Shown here: positions 1 through 10,819 of the stretch, piece after piece
Layout of the letters: each line of letters starts with the position of its first letter
Numbering within the stretch: position 1 is the stretch's first letter
DNA from: Leptobrachium leishanense
Lineage: Eukaryota; Chordata; Amphibia; Anura; Megophryidae
Direction: 5' to 3'
Length of the DNA stretch: 64,000 nt
NCBI GenBank assembly: GCA_009667805.1
Contig: CM019075.1
Coordinates: 15,267,738-15,331,737 of the forward strand
The notes under the pieces: model-generated
Databases searched by the model: none
What the model saw: the letters and a program-made list of their open reading frames with translations, nothing else
Told to the model about the DNA's origin: nothing
Translations under genes and position numbers: made by a program

Positions 1-495
1 TGCCTTGCTCTAGATTCATCCTGAATCATCTATTCAGTTCAGTTCAGTCTGTCTGTCTGTCTTCAAGCTCCTGTCTGGTTTGCCTTGGTCTAATTTAATC
101 CTGTTCAGTCTGTCTGTCTTCCAGCTCATGTCTGGTCTTTCCCTGGTCTAGATTTATCCTGTTATACCTGTCTACCTGGCCATTCTGTTTACAGGCTCAT
201 GTCTGGTTTGCCCTGTTTTTCTTGCCTTCTTGTATCATGTTTAATTCTGCCTCTCATGTTTAGTTGCCTATTTTGTTTATATCTGGTTTTCTTTATATTT
301 CTTGCCGTGAGGTTAAAGGCTCTGTTTATTGTATTTATGTTCTGTATTCCCTGCTCTTGGTTTAAGTTCTTGGTTCCTAGAATAAATGATATATATTTAT
401 TTTTCTAGTTCAGGCTCATGTTCTATTTTCACTGCTCATTAGGCTCACACCCCTCTCTGTCAGGTCAGGTCCCCGACCCCCATCGTGACAACACC
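1..495. repeat. Degenerate tandem repeat, possibly LTR-derived
   Basis: A loose unit of roughly 57-60 bp recurs three or more times at 1-230, built around 'ctcatgtctggt', 'tctagattta' and TGTC runs. An AATAAA lies near 380 and the block ends with a C-rich stretch close to 'ccccatcgtgaca'. The T/C-rich body, polyadenylation signal and terminal motif would fit a retrotransposon LTR edge. No partner LTR or tRNA primer site is visible, so this is only a suggestion. Confidence 0.35.
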
Positions 496-534
496 ACTGT
501 TTTAACAATATAACGCTATGATTCTTCATTTTGT

Positions 535-3195
535 TTATTGCCCTTTGTAGATCTCCCTACATTTTTCATTTATCACCTGCTCCACGACGGGAGTACGGGA
601 ATCCACGGCCACCTCTGAAGCCACGTCCACGCCAGGGACAGGAGCGGGAGGAAGCTCCGGCAAAGCCTGCAGGCTGATTGTATGTGGCTGAATTAAAGGA
701 GCCTCGGTCGGTGCCCGAAGCACCTCTCCTGCCAGCAGAGCGGCCCCTTCCTCTGCCAGCCCGTCCAAAAATTCTTCAAATTTGCCTCCACTTTGTCCAA
801 CTGGGTAAAAGTGCCAGAGTACAATCCCAGGTTTTTAATGGATTTTTCCCCAAATAGGAGGCCCTGTGCCTTGGCATCCAAATCCTTTACAGCCTGAGAG
901 GTAACATGCGCATTAAGATTGACTTACGCCTTTTGGCAGCGATCGCGGCATTAGCGCCCCCCAAGAGGCATAAGGACCTCTGTAGCCAGCCAGAGACCTC
1001 CGTAGGGTCTAAGGGGGTATCATTTAAACGGGCGTCTTCCAGAGTTTCAGGAGGAAAACCAGTGGAGCCGCCACATCTAGGACCTTGTCCTCACAAACAC
1101 GCAGAGCATGTTCAATGCCGCATTTGGCCGACCAGCCTTTAACAGCGAGGGAGTCGGCCATGTCCTCATCTACTTTGGGCGTGAGGCATGTTTTCCCCGC
1201 TGTGGTGGGGGCATTCGGCCTTGAAATTGGCACTCGTAGCCTGATCCATAGGCAACCGCATGTTAGCGTCCACCCACATTACCACATAGGGAAGGGGTGT
1301 CCAGGCCGAGGATCTCGGGTGTAAGACCTCAGAAACGTGGAACATTGGTTGGCCATGTGGGTCACATACCACATTCTGAGACAACAGAGGTGGTGGATTT
1401 TGCTCCCCATCGACCGTCAGGTCTGGATCATTCGGGGCGTGGATTTCTTACCCCTCATCCTCCCCGGACACCATGCCTTCTCAGGGCCGGATTAAGATCT
1501 CTATGGGCCTGGAGCTGAAGATTTTGGTGGCTTTTTTTGGAATTTAGTGAAATGAAAGCATATTTTAGGTTATAGTGCAGATACGGATATATCTAACCAG
1601 GCAGATACTGTGTGAGTAAATTTCCATTCAGATTTCAATCATTTAAAGTATGTAAAATAATTTTTTCACATTTTATCATCCAAACCTTTGTGGTTATATA
1701 TTCTATAGGGAATTCTTGTTAATTTTTTTAAAATGGGATCCTGTTACTGCATTTTTCTGAGAAAATATACAATTTTAACCAAAAAAAATGAAATATTTCC
1801 CTTGTGTTTTTTGAATAATATGACTATGTATAAAACACTAATCTTGCTCCCAGCGTGGGAAATGAGAAGCGGAGTAATGGCAGTGGTATTGCTCATTTTA
1901 TAAGTGACAAATGGACAATGCCATTGCATTGGAACTAAAAATAAAAAGATAAAAAGTTTTTGGGTTTTCCTTTTAGATTTTACATGGTCATGTTTGGTAT
2001 TAATGCAAAGGCCAGACGCTGACCTGTCCAATGACACCTCCCTTGACCTTGTAAGGTGTAAAGATTAGTAACGCAGGGTTCCAAAGCCACTCCCCCAGTG
2101 CACTTTGCTGCAGTGCGGTGGTTTAGGTTTTTGGTGTAACAATACGTATTAACGGATCGTGTCATCACCTCCACACTTAAGATGGTGAGTTAGTGCAGCA
2201 TCATTGTTCACTTTATAATTGAAAAGTGGAAAGTATTGCTGTGTTAGAAAGAAAAAATAAAGTAATATTTATTATTTTATTTTTATTGTTACATAAAACC
2301 TGGTCATGTTTGGTATCATTGGAAGGGGCATACTCTGGCCTTTCCAGTGGTACCTCATATGACCCTGTAGCTGCTATGGTGTTGGAGATAATGGGGTCCA
2401 CATGTTCATAAATGCAGACATTGTTATTTTTTCTCTGGGCCTATTCTGGGGCATGGGCCTGGAGCTGCCGCTCCATCTGCCCCTATGTTAATCCGGCCCT
2501 GTGCCTTCTGAGTCCATATAGTCTGGGAGTTGGTCTGAATCTGCAGATTTGGACCGTTTCTCAAAGACCGCTACTGTTGCCCTGCGGTCAGGGGCTCTCT
2601 TACGCGAGGCGACCTCTCTCGTCTTTTTAGGTAAGTTTACAGGGTTGCCAGCCCCTTGAGGAGCTTTATCAATGTGCTTGGTTTTAGCACTGCTCTTTGT
2701 CCCAGAAGGGCCTGAAATCACGGGCACTGCCGGAGCAGTTGTCACATCAATTGGTTGGGTAGGGGGCCCAGATAGTTCTGTCACTAACTTACCTAAACAA
2801 ACTGCATCATTCATAGATGATTTAAATGCTTCTGTTAAGGTGGAAACAGCAGAGGACAAAGTGGAGGCTATGGAGATTAGCCTCCAGGGCGGCAAATCGC
2901 ACTGCAGTTCTTGAGGCGTTTGGACGGAGGAGTGAGGGAATCCCTGTCTGAGGGATCATGTACCTGCCGCGAGCTGGAAGCGGAGTCAGAGTCTGCCTCT
3001 GAGGAAGGGCTTTCTCGGTGAGGGAGCTGAGCGGGGCACATTGTTGCAGCGTCGAGAGCTGAAAGCGTTGTGTAAATCACGAGGCAGTCTGAGGGTGAAA
3101 GAGCGCGAAAAGGCTGAAATCCAAGAAGGCGGCGCCGAGATCCCGGCACTCACCACGGGGGACCCGAGGAGCCGCGCGTCGAGATGGGAGCGCAA
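535..3195 (-). pseudogene. DIRS-type retrotransposon ORF1 (gag-like) remnant, split by a hAT element
   Basis: Reading the minus strand from about 3195 to 535, conceptual pieces resemble amphibian DIRS ORF1: a Ser/Pro-rich N-terminal part, a basic stretch (KRAPDRRATVAVF), an acidic tail (YMDSEG), then HPRSSAW, a block ending in CEDKVLDVAAPL, and GLLFGEKSIKNLG. Without the 1482-2501 insertion the frame runs on from YMDSEG across the 8-bp target duplication, with an in-frame stop a few codons later. Further frame changes occur downstream. No tyrosine recombinase or reverse transcriptase is present, so this is a dead fragment. The family call is from pattern recognition of the protein pieces. Confidence 0.6.
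1482..2501. mobile_element. Non-autonomous hAT element, 1020 bp, with perfect 8-bp target duplication
   Basis: The left end CAGGGCCGGATTAA (1482-1495) and right end TTAATCCGGCCCTG (2488-2501) are a perfect 14-bp terminal inverted repeat. They are flanked by identical copies of tgccttct (1474-1481 and 2502-2509), the 8-bp duplication expected of hAT transposases. The interior is AT-rich and has no transposase-like frame. A motif around 'tcatgtttggtat' occurs twice inside (near 1986 and 2303) and again near 4665 on the other strand. The element interrupts a DIRS ORF1. Confidence 0.9.
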
Positions 3196-4000
3196 GCGTT
3201 GCGGCTCGGAGGGTCACCTCGGTAACCGGATCAAAAGGTGGATTTGTTTACCAGTCACATGTAGCAGATCCGGGTGCGCCGCCAAGCCGTACAAGACAGC
3301 CGGCGGCGTCCCGGTCACGAGGGCACCTGACCCCCGCGGTGTTAGCCGGGGATAGTCGGAGCCTCACACGCAACAGAATCAATAACAGGTAGATACAGAA
3401 TAACAAGGTAAAATAGTAAAACCATGAAGATCAGTAAACGATACTTAGCTGATGCGGGAGCAGCAAAAGAAGAGGCTTAAGCCGCTCCCGCTCAGGACAT
3501 ATATAAAAGCTTGGGGGTGGTACTAAGGACTGGGGTTGGGACCTCCCTGCTGGGGGGATGCCCCCATGTTTTTTTCTTGTGTTCATTGCGTTCATCTTTT
3601 GCTGCTGTGGGTGCAATAGAAGAAGTTGCTGCAAATAGGAGCCTCCGAGTTCCTGTATTGAAATCCAAACTTTCTGTCATAGTGGTTGGAAAATGATTGA
3701 GAGGCTCAAATGTGTTTTTAACCCTTATGTTATAAAACACATTCCTTCAAGCCAGTCTTGTTAAAATGACAATGTGTAGAAATGGATATCATTTTTACGT
3801 TCCCTTGTACCACAGAAAAGGGAGAATTTGACAAGATGTGTGTTCTGGAAGAAAATTGAGTTACAAATAACCATCATTGTAGGAGACGCAAGAAAAAAAA
3901 ACAAATTTTTTCCAGATTTTACAAAAAAAGTTACATTTTATTGAGGAAAAAGCAAAGAAAATATTCTGAATGCAGTATCAGGAGGCGTCCTTAAGACAAC
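3196..4000. other. Intergenic stretch, no gene recognised
   Basis: This holds the GC-rich sequence upstream of the DIRS ORF1 remnant, a short inverted pair around 'gcgggagcagc' and 'ccgctcccgc' (3451-3490), and a TATA-like 'atatataaaag' near 3500, possibly the DIRS terminal region. From about 3740 the sequence is AT-rich with poly(A) runs. No coding frame resembles a known protein. Confidence 0.3.
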
Positions 4001-4006
4001 TTTATT
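4001..4006 (-). promoter_or_regulatory. psmb4: psmb4 polyadenylation signal AATAAA
   Basis: Plus-strand tttatt reads AATAAA on the minus strand, 92 bases beyond the psmb4 stop codon. That gives a short 3' UTR with cleavage expected near 3980. A second AATAAA at 3937-3942 is a possible alternative. Confidence 0.6.
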
Positions 4007-4097
4007 CGAAGCCCCTGCAACACAAAAAAAAAGGATCCAATTAATAATCGAGCAGCACCATGAAAATCTGAATTTGACGTATTGATTTGATTAAATC

Positions 4098-4190
4098 TTA
4101 CTTTATCAGGTGTGCGATTTCCCAGTTGGTTTCTGAACTGATCGGTCCCTCAATCTCCACGCCGCTCTCCGTCACTGTAGCGATTTCATA
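4098..4190 (-). CDS. psmb4: psmb4 coding exon 6 with stop (residues 223-252)
   Basis: Encodes [20 protein letters not shown] and then [10 protein letters not shown], followed by TAA. The human tail is slightly longer (AHMISGFE). Acceptor CTACAG. Confidence 0.95.
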   Translation of the reverse strand, partial: YEIATVTESGVEIEGPISSETNWEIAHLIK

Positions 4191-7100
4191 CTGTAGGATT
4201 TAAGAAAAGTGAGCGACTGGCACGATGCAGCTTGCGCGCAGCAGGTGGAGGATGCTTACTGCATGCGGATCGGATACTTACTCTGTTGTAGGAGCGGGCG
4301 TCTCTGTAATAAAGCACTTTCATGCATCGATCCACCAGCTGGCGAGCCTCGTCCTTTGTGAGCGATGGCTTATTCTCCACTACTTCTCTCATTAGCGGCT
4401 TGGAGAGAAGAGAAAACATTTGTCAGCCAGTTATGCAATGACCCATTTACCTGCTGCAAAAATAAAATATATAATTCTCAACTTCTATCTTGGACCAGAC
4501 ACCATAAACTACTCAATTTTCCCCATTTCCACAATGGAAAATCTGGATTTTAATAAAGACCTAGAGGCGAGTACTTGCATTCATTTTTCTTACACTGTAC
4601 CTGCCAGCAGCTAAAGGGTCATGTTGGACATCATTGGAAAGGTCTGATCATGGCCTTTCCAATGATACCAAACATGACTAGGTTTGGTGTAAATAAAAGA
4701 AAAGGTAAAACTTATATATTTGTCGGGGGGGGGTTTAGTGAAATAGGACCTAGGCTGTCATCTAAAAATAATGAGCATAAAACGGTCAGAATGAGCTCAG
4801 CGCACATAGGTGAACTGGCTCAAAAACATGTAAAAATTGGGTATTTCTATTCTCGGGACAAAATTTTCAAACTATTTAGCCATTTTTTTGGTGGTTGTGG
4901 ATTAAATTACGAAAAAGTGTTTTTACAAATTTTTTTTCATCATATTTCATTTTTTACAGTAAATTATAGGATATGATGGTAATTTTTAGAAAGTCCATTT
5001 AATGGTGGGAAAAACAGTGTAAAATATGTGTGGGTTGCATAAACGAGTAAGAGGAAAATTTGACCTAAACACCAACAGCGCAGAAATGGAAAACCGCAGC
5101 GGTCACTAAAGGAGGAATTTGTGTAAAACCGCCCGTCACTAAGAGGTTAATATTTTATAACAAATTGTGGGTTTCTGTCCAAGACATTAACCCATGATTA
5201 TTTTTTTTGAACTGATCTCAGCAACGAACATCCTACTTGTGCTTGTTCTCCATAATGCCACTGTCAGGAACCAGAGGTTTTATGGAAAAACACTTTAAAC
5301 CGGCGACACAACGTAAACAAGCTGTAGAATCTTACATGCCGTCTACCCTATCTTCCCTCTGCCTGCCAAATCGTACTGCATCGAGTCTCCGACATGTCCG
5401 AGCATTTCAAAATAGGTTCTGGTACAATGACGGCCACGTCCAATGTACGGAACTTTAGGGATCTTGTGCACATATCCAAACAAAATTTGTTTGCATTGCT
5501 CCAGGATAACACTAGATCGCGGTAACTCAATATTGGGCACATGTGGATGCTTTGGAAGGTAGAGATAACTATCGCAGTAGTGAAGGGGTTAACTGTAAAA
5601 TGCACTAGATAAAATAACAGGTTTGAAGAGAAAAAAAAACCAAAGTGCAGCCTGATACTGCCAAATCATTAGGAACTTGCCTCATCCTATGTTTGGGTCT
5701 CGTTCCCTTTGGTTATCGTAAAACGCCTTGGAAACTCTTGGCGCTAAATGATGAAGATAATAACACACAAACTTATGACACTCACCTGGGCAAGATACGC
5801 TCCAAATCCAGTTGCGATCGTTGGGGCTTCATAAGCCACACCGAGTTTGTCCACGTACCCGAGGAAACTACACGGAGCGATACAAAGCATTTTCAAAGAT
5901 TGAGGTAACGCCTTCTCAAAAACACCACAATTTGTGAATAGAACGAAACAAAGCCAAGCCGAGATAAAATGATCTACTGCTGGTTCACTTCTACACAGGA
6001 CGCGGGAGAATTATCCCCTAATTCTTACATACAAGATAAACGGCTCTCTTGGAGGTGCCTGCATGTCCTTGTAATATGACCTCATGATGACTGATGGCAT
6101 GTGAGCCAGGAGATGTAAGAACCTGGGTCTTTGCTTGATTGGAATATGGGTGGAGTTACAATATTAGCTTTAAGAGCAGGGTGTTTAAGAAAACTTGACC
6201 GGCACTACAGGGACATGGCCCATTGCCATAACCATTCTGATCACAAGCAGTCATGGTGCCTTGAGTATCAGTTTCATGGCAATGCCTGTACAAACACGTA
6301 CCAAAGCATGGCTCCTCACACCAGATTACATTCACGGAGAACAATGTTGTGAAATAAGAAGCCAGTGATCTGTTTGAATGACCTCCTTACCCCCGAGTTG
6401 CCTTCTGCACCACTACCAGCCTGAACGTAGATCAACCTTTCAAAAGAAATAGGACACGACACTGACACAAACATTTTGAAAGACCTAATCTGGTCCCGTG
6501 TCCAAGCAAACAACTCGGGGGGGTAGGTGGAGGTATGGTCATGGGACTGTTGGTAGGGTAGGACTATTAGGTCGAGCTGTGGACTCGGCGTAACAGCCAG
6601 CATTAGTGGAAGAGAAATGTTGATCTCTCCACTTGCCGGAATAGCGACCACATTGGCCATAAACGAGACAGCTGGGAAGATCTTTAGGTCTTCCTAGTTA
6701 GCCATAGTCCACCAATGGTCAGCCTAGAACTGCTTTGACCTTTCCAGTGGACCTCAGGCATATCTGCCAAAGGACAACAACACAATATCAATGTTGCTGT
6801 AATGATAAAACAGATCCTACATAAACTCAAGCCTCTTTGACGAGACATCAGACCCACCTCTCTCCTTCATAGAGTCCACCTATGACCACGGTGTTCCACA
6901 GAGGATTCATCTTGCTTCGCCTGTTGTACATGACACGTGTCAACCAGGAGTGCACGGCCTTAGGGCTGTAAGAGTGTCCATCTCCAAGGAGCTCCTCGTC
7001 GATCCTGGAAATATCCACATACGTTACTTTTCGGTCAACAAATTACATCCTGAAATATATACAAAGAGCCCCAGGTGTTCTACAACAAGTGTCCTCAAAA

Positions 7101-10100
7101 TCAGAGATGTTTTAGGACAGAACGCATTGAAAGGTAACAATGCCTAGAGCAGGGATGGCGAACCTTTTTGAGCCCAAGTGCCCAAACTGGATTGCTGAAC
7201 CAATTTATGTGTCTCAAAGTGCCAACCCCACAAATAGACCTAAATATGGATTTATTTTAGAAAAAACACTTCATACGACTGAACTAGTTAGGTGCTCACG
7301 TCTTAAAAGAAAAATACAGTAAGATGGACATATTGCCCCCAGCTCAAAACGTGGATATATTTGCCCCCAGCTCAAAACGTGGATATATTTGCCCCCAGCT
7401 CAAAACGTGGATATATTTGCCCCCAGCTCAAAACGTGGATATATTTGCCCCCAGCTCAAAACGTGGATATATTTGCCCCAGCTCAAAACGTGGATATATT
7501 TGCCCCAGCTCAAAACGTGGATATATTTCCCCCCAGCTCAAAACGTGGATATATTTGCCCCCAGCTCAAAACGTGGATATATTTGCCCCCAGCTCAAAAC
7601 GTGGATATATTTGCCCCCAGCTCAAAACGTGGATATATTTGCCCCAGCTCAAAACGTGGATATATTTGCCCCCAGCTCAAAACGTGGATATATTTGCCCC
7701 CAGCTCAAAACGTGGATATATTTGCCCCCAGATCACACGTGGATATATTTACCCCCAGCTCAAAACGTGGATATATTTGCCCCCAGATCACACGTGGATA
7801 TATTTACCCCCAGCTCAAACGTGGATATATTTGCCTCCAGCTCAAACGTGGATATATTTGCCCCAGCTCACACGTGGATATATTTGGCCCCATCTCACAC
7901 GTGGCTATATTTGCCCCCAGCTCAAACGTGGCTATATTTGCCCCCATCTCACACGTGGATATATTTGCCCCCAGCTCAAACGTGGCTATATTTGCCCCCA
8001 TCTCACACGTGGATATATTTGCCCCAGCTCAAACGTGGCTATATTTGCCCCCAGCTCACACGTGGATATATTTGCCCCCATCTCAAACGTGGATATATTT
8101 GCCCCCATCTCACACGTGGATATATTTGCCCCCAGCTCACACGTGGATATAGTCTGCACAACAGGCTTCTTCCTCCCAGCGCGTGCTGGCAAATGATGCT
8201 GCCCGGCCCCTCGTTGACCTCAACGAACGTCCGGGCAGCATCATTTGCCAATGCACGCTGGGAGGAAGAAGTTTGCTCGGAGTGGCAGTGAGGCAAGCCT
8301 ATGGCTCGCATGCCAACACTGTCGGGCACGCGTGCCATAGGTTAGCCATCACTGGCCTAGAGTGTCCCTTTAAATTAGGGTTCAAGAACATTGGTGTTGT
8401 TTGAAGGAGTGGTGGGCTTCCCAAGAATCGGTTACATGGTATAACAAGCTCCTCAAAAACGTGATTTATCAGATAAGTGATTCTCGATAACGTTTAGATT
8501 ATAAAATTAGTGCGTTTTGTGATTTCTGATGTGCTTTTTCTACAGGAGACACCCAGGAGCCCCTGACAAGAACCGAATAAAAACACAACGTGACGACCAA
8601 CACGTACACCATCTGGTCGATGACTTGCTTCAGGTACTGGTAATCGGCGTAGTCGCCCGACGCTCCCAGCATGGTGCAGGAATTCACTTTCATTAACCTA
8701 GAGATGTTCCGGAATCGAGCCAACGAACCGTAAGACCCCAGCATGTCCGCTGCTATGATCACTCCCCCGTCAAACTTAACCCCCAGCACGGAGGTTCCGG
8801 TTACCATGGGGTTCCTGCAGGGAGAGGGCAGAGGACATAAGATTTAAAAAACACAAATCATGAAAAGAAGTAAAGACATGGCTCTGGATATTGTGATTTA
8901 CATGTGACACATTGTTATCCGGTGCAGGCTGGAAGGTAAATAGCCAGAAGCGAAAGTGAAAGTGTATCACACGGCACAGCATCCAGTGTGAATATTAAGT
9001 TACATTTAACCTTTATAAGTATCTGATCGACGCAAAACCATTCCTAAATCAGCAACTGATGAACCCCTAAATTAACGGGGGGGGGGGGCGCTTCTTTATT
9101 ATTGACGGCTCCGATGACCTATTTGTTTCATATATTAATGGGGTCCTGTGACCAGTCTATAATAATGGGGGCCGCCCTATGATCCCTCCATAATATCTGT
9201 GTCTTAGGGGTCCTGTTATCCCTGTATAATATCAGTGTCCTAGGGGCCCTATGATCCCTGTATAATATCTGTGTCCTAGGGGCCCTATGATCCCTGTATA
9301 ATATCTGTGTCCTAGGGGCCCTATGATCCCTGTATAATATCTGTGTCCTAGGGGCCCTATGATCCCTGTATAATATCTGTGTCCTAGGGGCCCTATGATC
9401 CCTGTATAATATCTGTGTCCTAGGGGCCCTATGATCCCTGTATAATATCTGTGTCCTAGGGGCCCTATGATCCCTGTATAATATCTGTGTCCTAGGGGCC
9501 CTATGATCCCTGTATAATATCTGTGTCCTAGGGGCCCTATGATCCCTGTATAATATCTGTGTCCTAGGGGCCCTATGATCCCTGTATAATATCTGTGTCC
9601 TAGGGGCCCTATGATCCCTGTATAATATCTGTGTCCTAGGGGCCCTATGATCCCTGTATAATATCTGTGTCCTAGGGGCCCTATGATCCCTGTATAATAT
9701 CTGTGTCCTAGGGGCCCTATGATCCCCCTATGCTGTGTGTGATAAGGGTGTAACTTTAACCTACCTCTGTATTGTGTATTGGTGGTTTCTTCCCGTCCCC
9801 TGCCTCTGTATTGGTGGTTTCTTCCCGTCCCCTGCCTCTGTATTGGTGGTTTCTTCCCGTCCCCTGCCTCTGTATTGGTGGTTTCTTCCCGTCCCCTGCC
9901 TCTGTATTGGTGGTTTCTTCCGTCCCCTGCCTCTGTATTGGTGGTTTCTTCCCGTCCCCTGCCTCTGTATTGGTGGTTTCTTCCCGTCCCCTGCCTCTGT
10001 ATTGGTGGTTTCTTCCCGTCCCCTGCCTCTGTATTGGTGGTTTCTTCCTGTCCCCTGCCTCTGTATTGGTGGTTTCTTCCTGTCCCCTGCCTCTGTATTG

Positions 10101-10819
10101 TGTATTGGTGGTTTCTTCCCGTCCCCTGCCTCTGTATTGTGTATTGGTGGTTTCTTCCCGTCCCCTGCCTCTGTATTGGTGGTTTCTTCCCGTCCCCTGC
10201 CTCTGTATTGGTGGTTTCTTCCCGTCCCCTGCCTCTGTATTGTGTATTGGTGGTTTCTTCCCGTCCCCTGCCTCTGTATTGGTGGTTTCTTCCTGTCCCC
10301 TGCCTCTGTATTGGTGGTTTCTTCCTGTCCCCTGCCTCTGTATTGGTGGTTTCTTCCTGTCCCCTGCCTCTGTATTGGTGGTTTCTTCCCGTCCCCTGCC
10401 TCTGTATTGGTGGTTTCTTCCCGTCCCCTGCCTCTGTATTGTGTATTGGTGGTTTCTTCCCGTCCCCTGCCTCTGTATTGTGTATTGGTGGTTTCTTCCC
10501 GTCCCCTGCCTCTGTATTGGTGGTTTCTTCCTGTCCCCTGCCTCTGTATTGGTGGTTTCTTCCCGTCCCCTGCCTCTGTATTGGTGGTTTCTTCCTGTCC
10601 CCTGCCTCTGTATTGTGTATTGGTGGCGTCTTCCTGCCTCAGTATTGTAGACCGCCCCGTTCACTCAGGCGTATAATATATACATAGCCCGGGTCCCCCC
10701 TCTTACAATGTGTGCCTGACGGGTCCATCGCCAGCCGTGGTTCGTTCTCCGGGGAATGAGTAGAGGGCTCCCGGTGTGGGCCCGCCGGGCCAAAGCTTCA
10801 TTCCGCTGCCCATCATCAT
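4098..10819 (-). CDS. psmb4: psmb4, proteasome subunit beta type-4 (20S beta-7), six coding exons
   Basis: Structural beta subunit of the 20S proteasome core, in cytosol and nucleus. Exons in transcript order: 10707-10819, 8608-8814, 6858-7004, 5786-5867, 4282-4398, 4098-4190. All five introns are GT-AG, phases match, and the total is 759 nt (252 aa plus stop; human has 264). The family is recognised from the block starting [14 protein letters not shown], then [49 protein letters not shown] and EIAHLIK at the C-terminus. Thr37 aligns with the mature N-terminal Thr of the human subunit, so the propeptide is about 36 residues versus 45 in human. The divergence is mainly in that propeptide. The gene lies head-to-head with selenbp1 as in human. 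Start choice: the first of three consecutive ATGs (10819) best matches human length, but an in-frame ATG at 10900 is an alternative. Confidence 0.95.
4282..4398 (-). CDS. psmb4: psmb4 coding exon 5 (residues 184-222)
   Basis: Encodes [20 protein letters not shown] and then [19 protein letters not shown], the penultimate helix and strand of the fold. Acceptor CCAAG, donor GTAAGT, phase 0 on both sides. Confidence 0.95.
4560..5160. repeat. Interspersed DNA-element fragment in psmb4 intron 5
   Basis: Intron 5 (4399-5785) holds an imperfect palindrome at 4636-4672 (atcattggaaagg ... cctttccaatgat) next to the 'tcatgtttggtat' motif shared with the hAT at 1482-2501. AT-rich filler follows and the block ends 'cactaagaggttaa'. 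A TTAA terminus would fit a piggyBac- or Kolobok-type MITE, but the left end was not located. Confidence 0.35.
5786..5867 (-). CDS. psmb4: psmb4 coding exon 4 (residues 156-183)
   Basis: Encodes [20 protein letters not shown] and FGAYLAQ, matching the human segment with a few conservative changes. Acceptor GTGTAG, donor GTGAGT. It ends in phase 0. Confidence 0.95.
5868..6857. other. psmb4 intron 3, nothing recognised
   Basis: About 1 kb of unique-looking sequence between coding exons 4 and 3. A 114-codon minus-strand open frame at 6316-6660 shows no recognisable domain and no splice context, so it is treated as chance. Confidence 0.5.
6858..7004 (-). CDS. psmb4: psmb4 coding exon 3 (residues 107-156)
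   Basis: Encodes [20 protein letters not shown], the [12 protein letters not shown] core strand and a diverged GGLYEGE turn. Acceptor TTCCAG, donor GTGGGT. The phase is kept on both sides. Confidence 0.95.
7326..8152. repeat. 27/28-bp minisatellite, about 29 copies, inside a hAT element
   Basis: The unit combines 'ccccagctcaaaacgtgg' and 'atatatttg'. The first half is nearly uniform. The second half mixes units reading cacacgtgg with units reading caaacgtgg. Because the unit has no stop codon and is not a multiple of three, several frames stay open for 263-300 codons. These are not genes. Confidence 0.95.
8167..8277. repeat. Long inverted repeat (hairpin) in the hAT element
   Basis: The left arm runs from 'cttcttcctcccagcg' to 'gatgctgcccgg'. 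The right arm is its near-perfect reverse complement, from 'ccgggcagcatc' to 'cgctgggaggaagaag'. Arms are about 43 nt with a short spacer that itself contains gttga/tcaac. A transcript would fold into a long hairpin. Confidence 0.85.
8608..8814 (-). CDS. psmb4: psmb4 coding exon 2 (residues 38-107)
   Basis: The acceptor CTGCAG precedes GAACCCCATGG, giving [17 protein letters not shown], and the exon runs to [10 protein letters not shown] plus GT. The donor is GTACGT. It carries the first beta-strands of the Ntn-hydrolase fold and is nearly identical to human. Confidence 0.95.
9165..9730. repeat. 36-bp minisatellite in psmb4 intron 1, about 13 identical units
   Basis: The unit is 'taggggccctatgatccctg' plus 'tataatatctgtgtcc', repeating exactly every 36 bp from 9241 to 9709. 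The first one or two units (9165-9240) are diverged and look like the ancestral edge. Uniformity of the rest indicates recent expansion or homogenisation. Confidence 0.95.
9765..10650. repeat. 32-bp minisatellite (some 39-bp units) in psmb4 intron 1, about 27 copies
   Basis: The unit is 'tattggtggtttcttcccgt' plus 'cccctgcctctg'. A subset carries an extra 7 bp ('tgtattg'), and some units have a C-to-T change in 'cccgt'. The array starts within about 40 bp of the end of the 36-bp array and ends about 55 bp before psmb4 exon 1. Open frames of 292-313 codons on both strands are by-products of the stop-free unit. Confidence 0.95.
10707..10819 (-). CDS. psmb4: psmb4 coding exon 1 (residues 1-38)
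   Basis: Starts with three ATGs in a row, then the conserved propeptide core LWPGGPTPG, ending GPVRHT plus TT. The donor GTAAGA leaves phase 2, and G from exon 2 completes Leu38. Residues before the core align with the start of human PSMB4 to within a few positions. Confidence 0.85.

Larger units (their letters stand above)
7150..8354. mobile_element. Non-autonomous hAT element (1205 bp) carrying a minisatellite
   Basis: The left end CAGGGATGGCGAACCT and right end AGGTTAGCCATCACTG form a 16-bp inverted repeat with two mismatches. Both sides carry gcctagag (7142-7149 and 8355-8362), a perfect 8-bp hAT-type target duplication. The interior is a 27/28-bp tandem array plus a long inverted repeat, with no transposase frame. 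It lies in psmb4 intron 2, between coding exons 3 and 2. Confidence 0.9.

Noticed and set aside
6316..6660. 114-codon minus-strand frame in psmb4 intron 3
   Set aside because: Lies wholly inside an intron whose flanking exons join perfectly. No family resemblance.
7324..8291. Three overlapping plus-strand frames of 263-300 codons
   Set aside because: They are the three readings of a stop-free 27/28-bp minisatellite. No start or splice context, and the same peptide pattern occurs in every frame.
9236..9730. CRISPR array
   Set aside because: Units are contiguous and identical with no unique spacers. The genome is vertebrate.
9735..10687. Frames of 292-313 codons on both strands
   Set aside because: They arise from the 32-bp tandem repeat in psmb4 intron 1. 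Open on both strands, so no coding signal.
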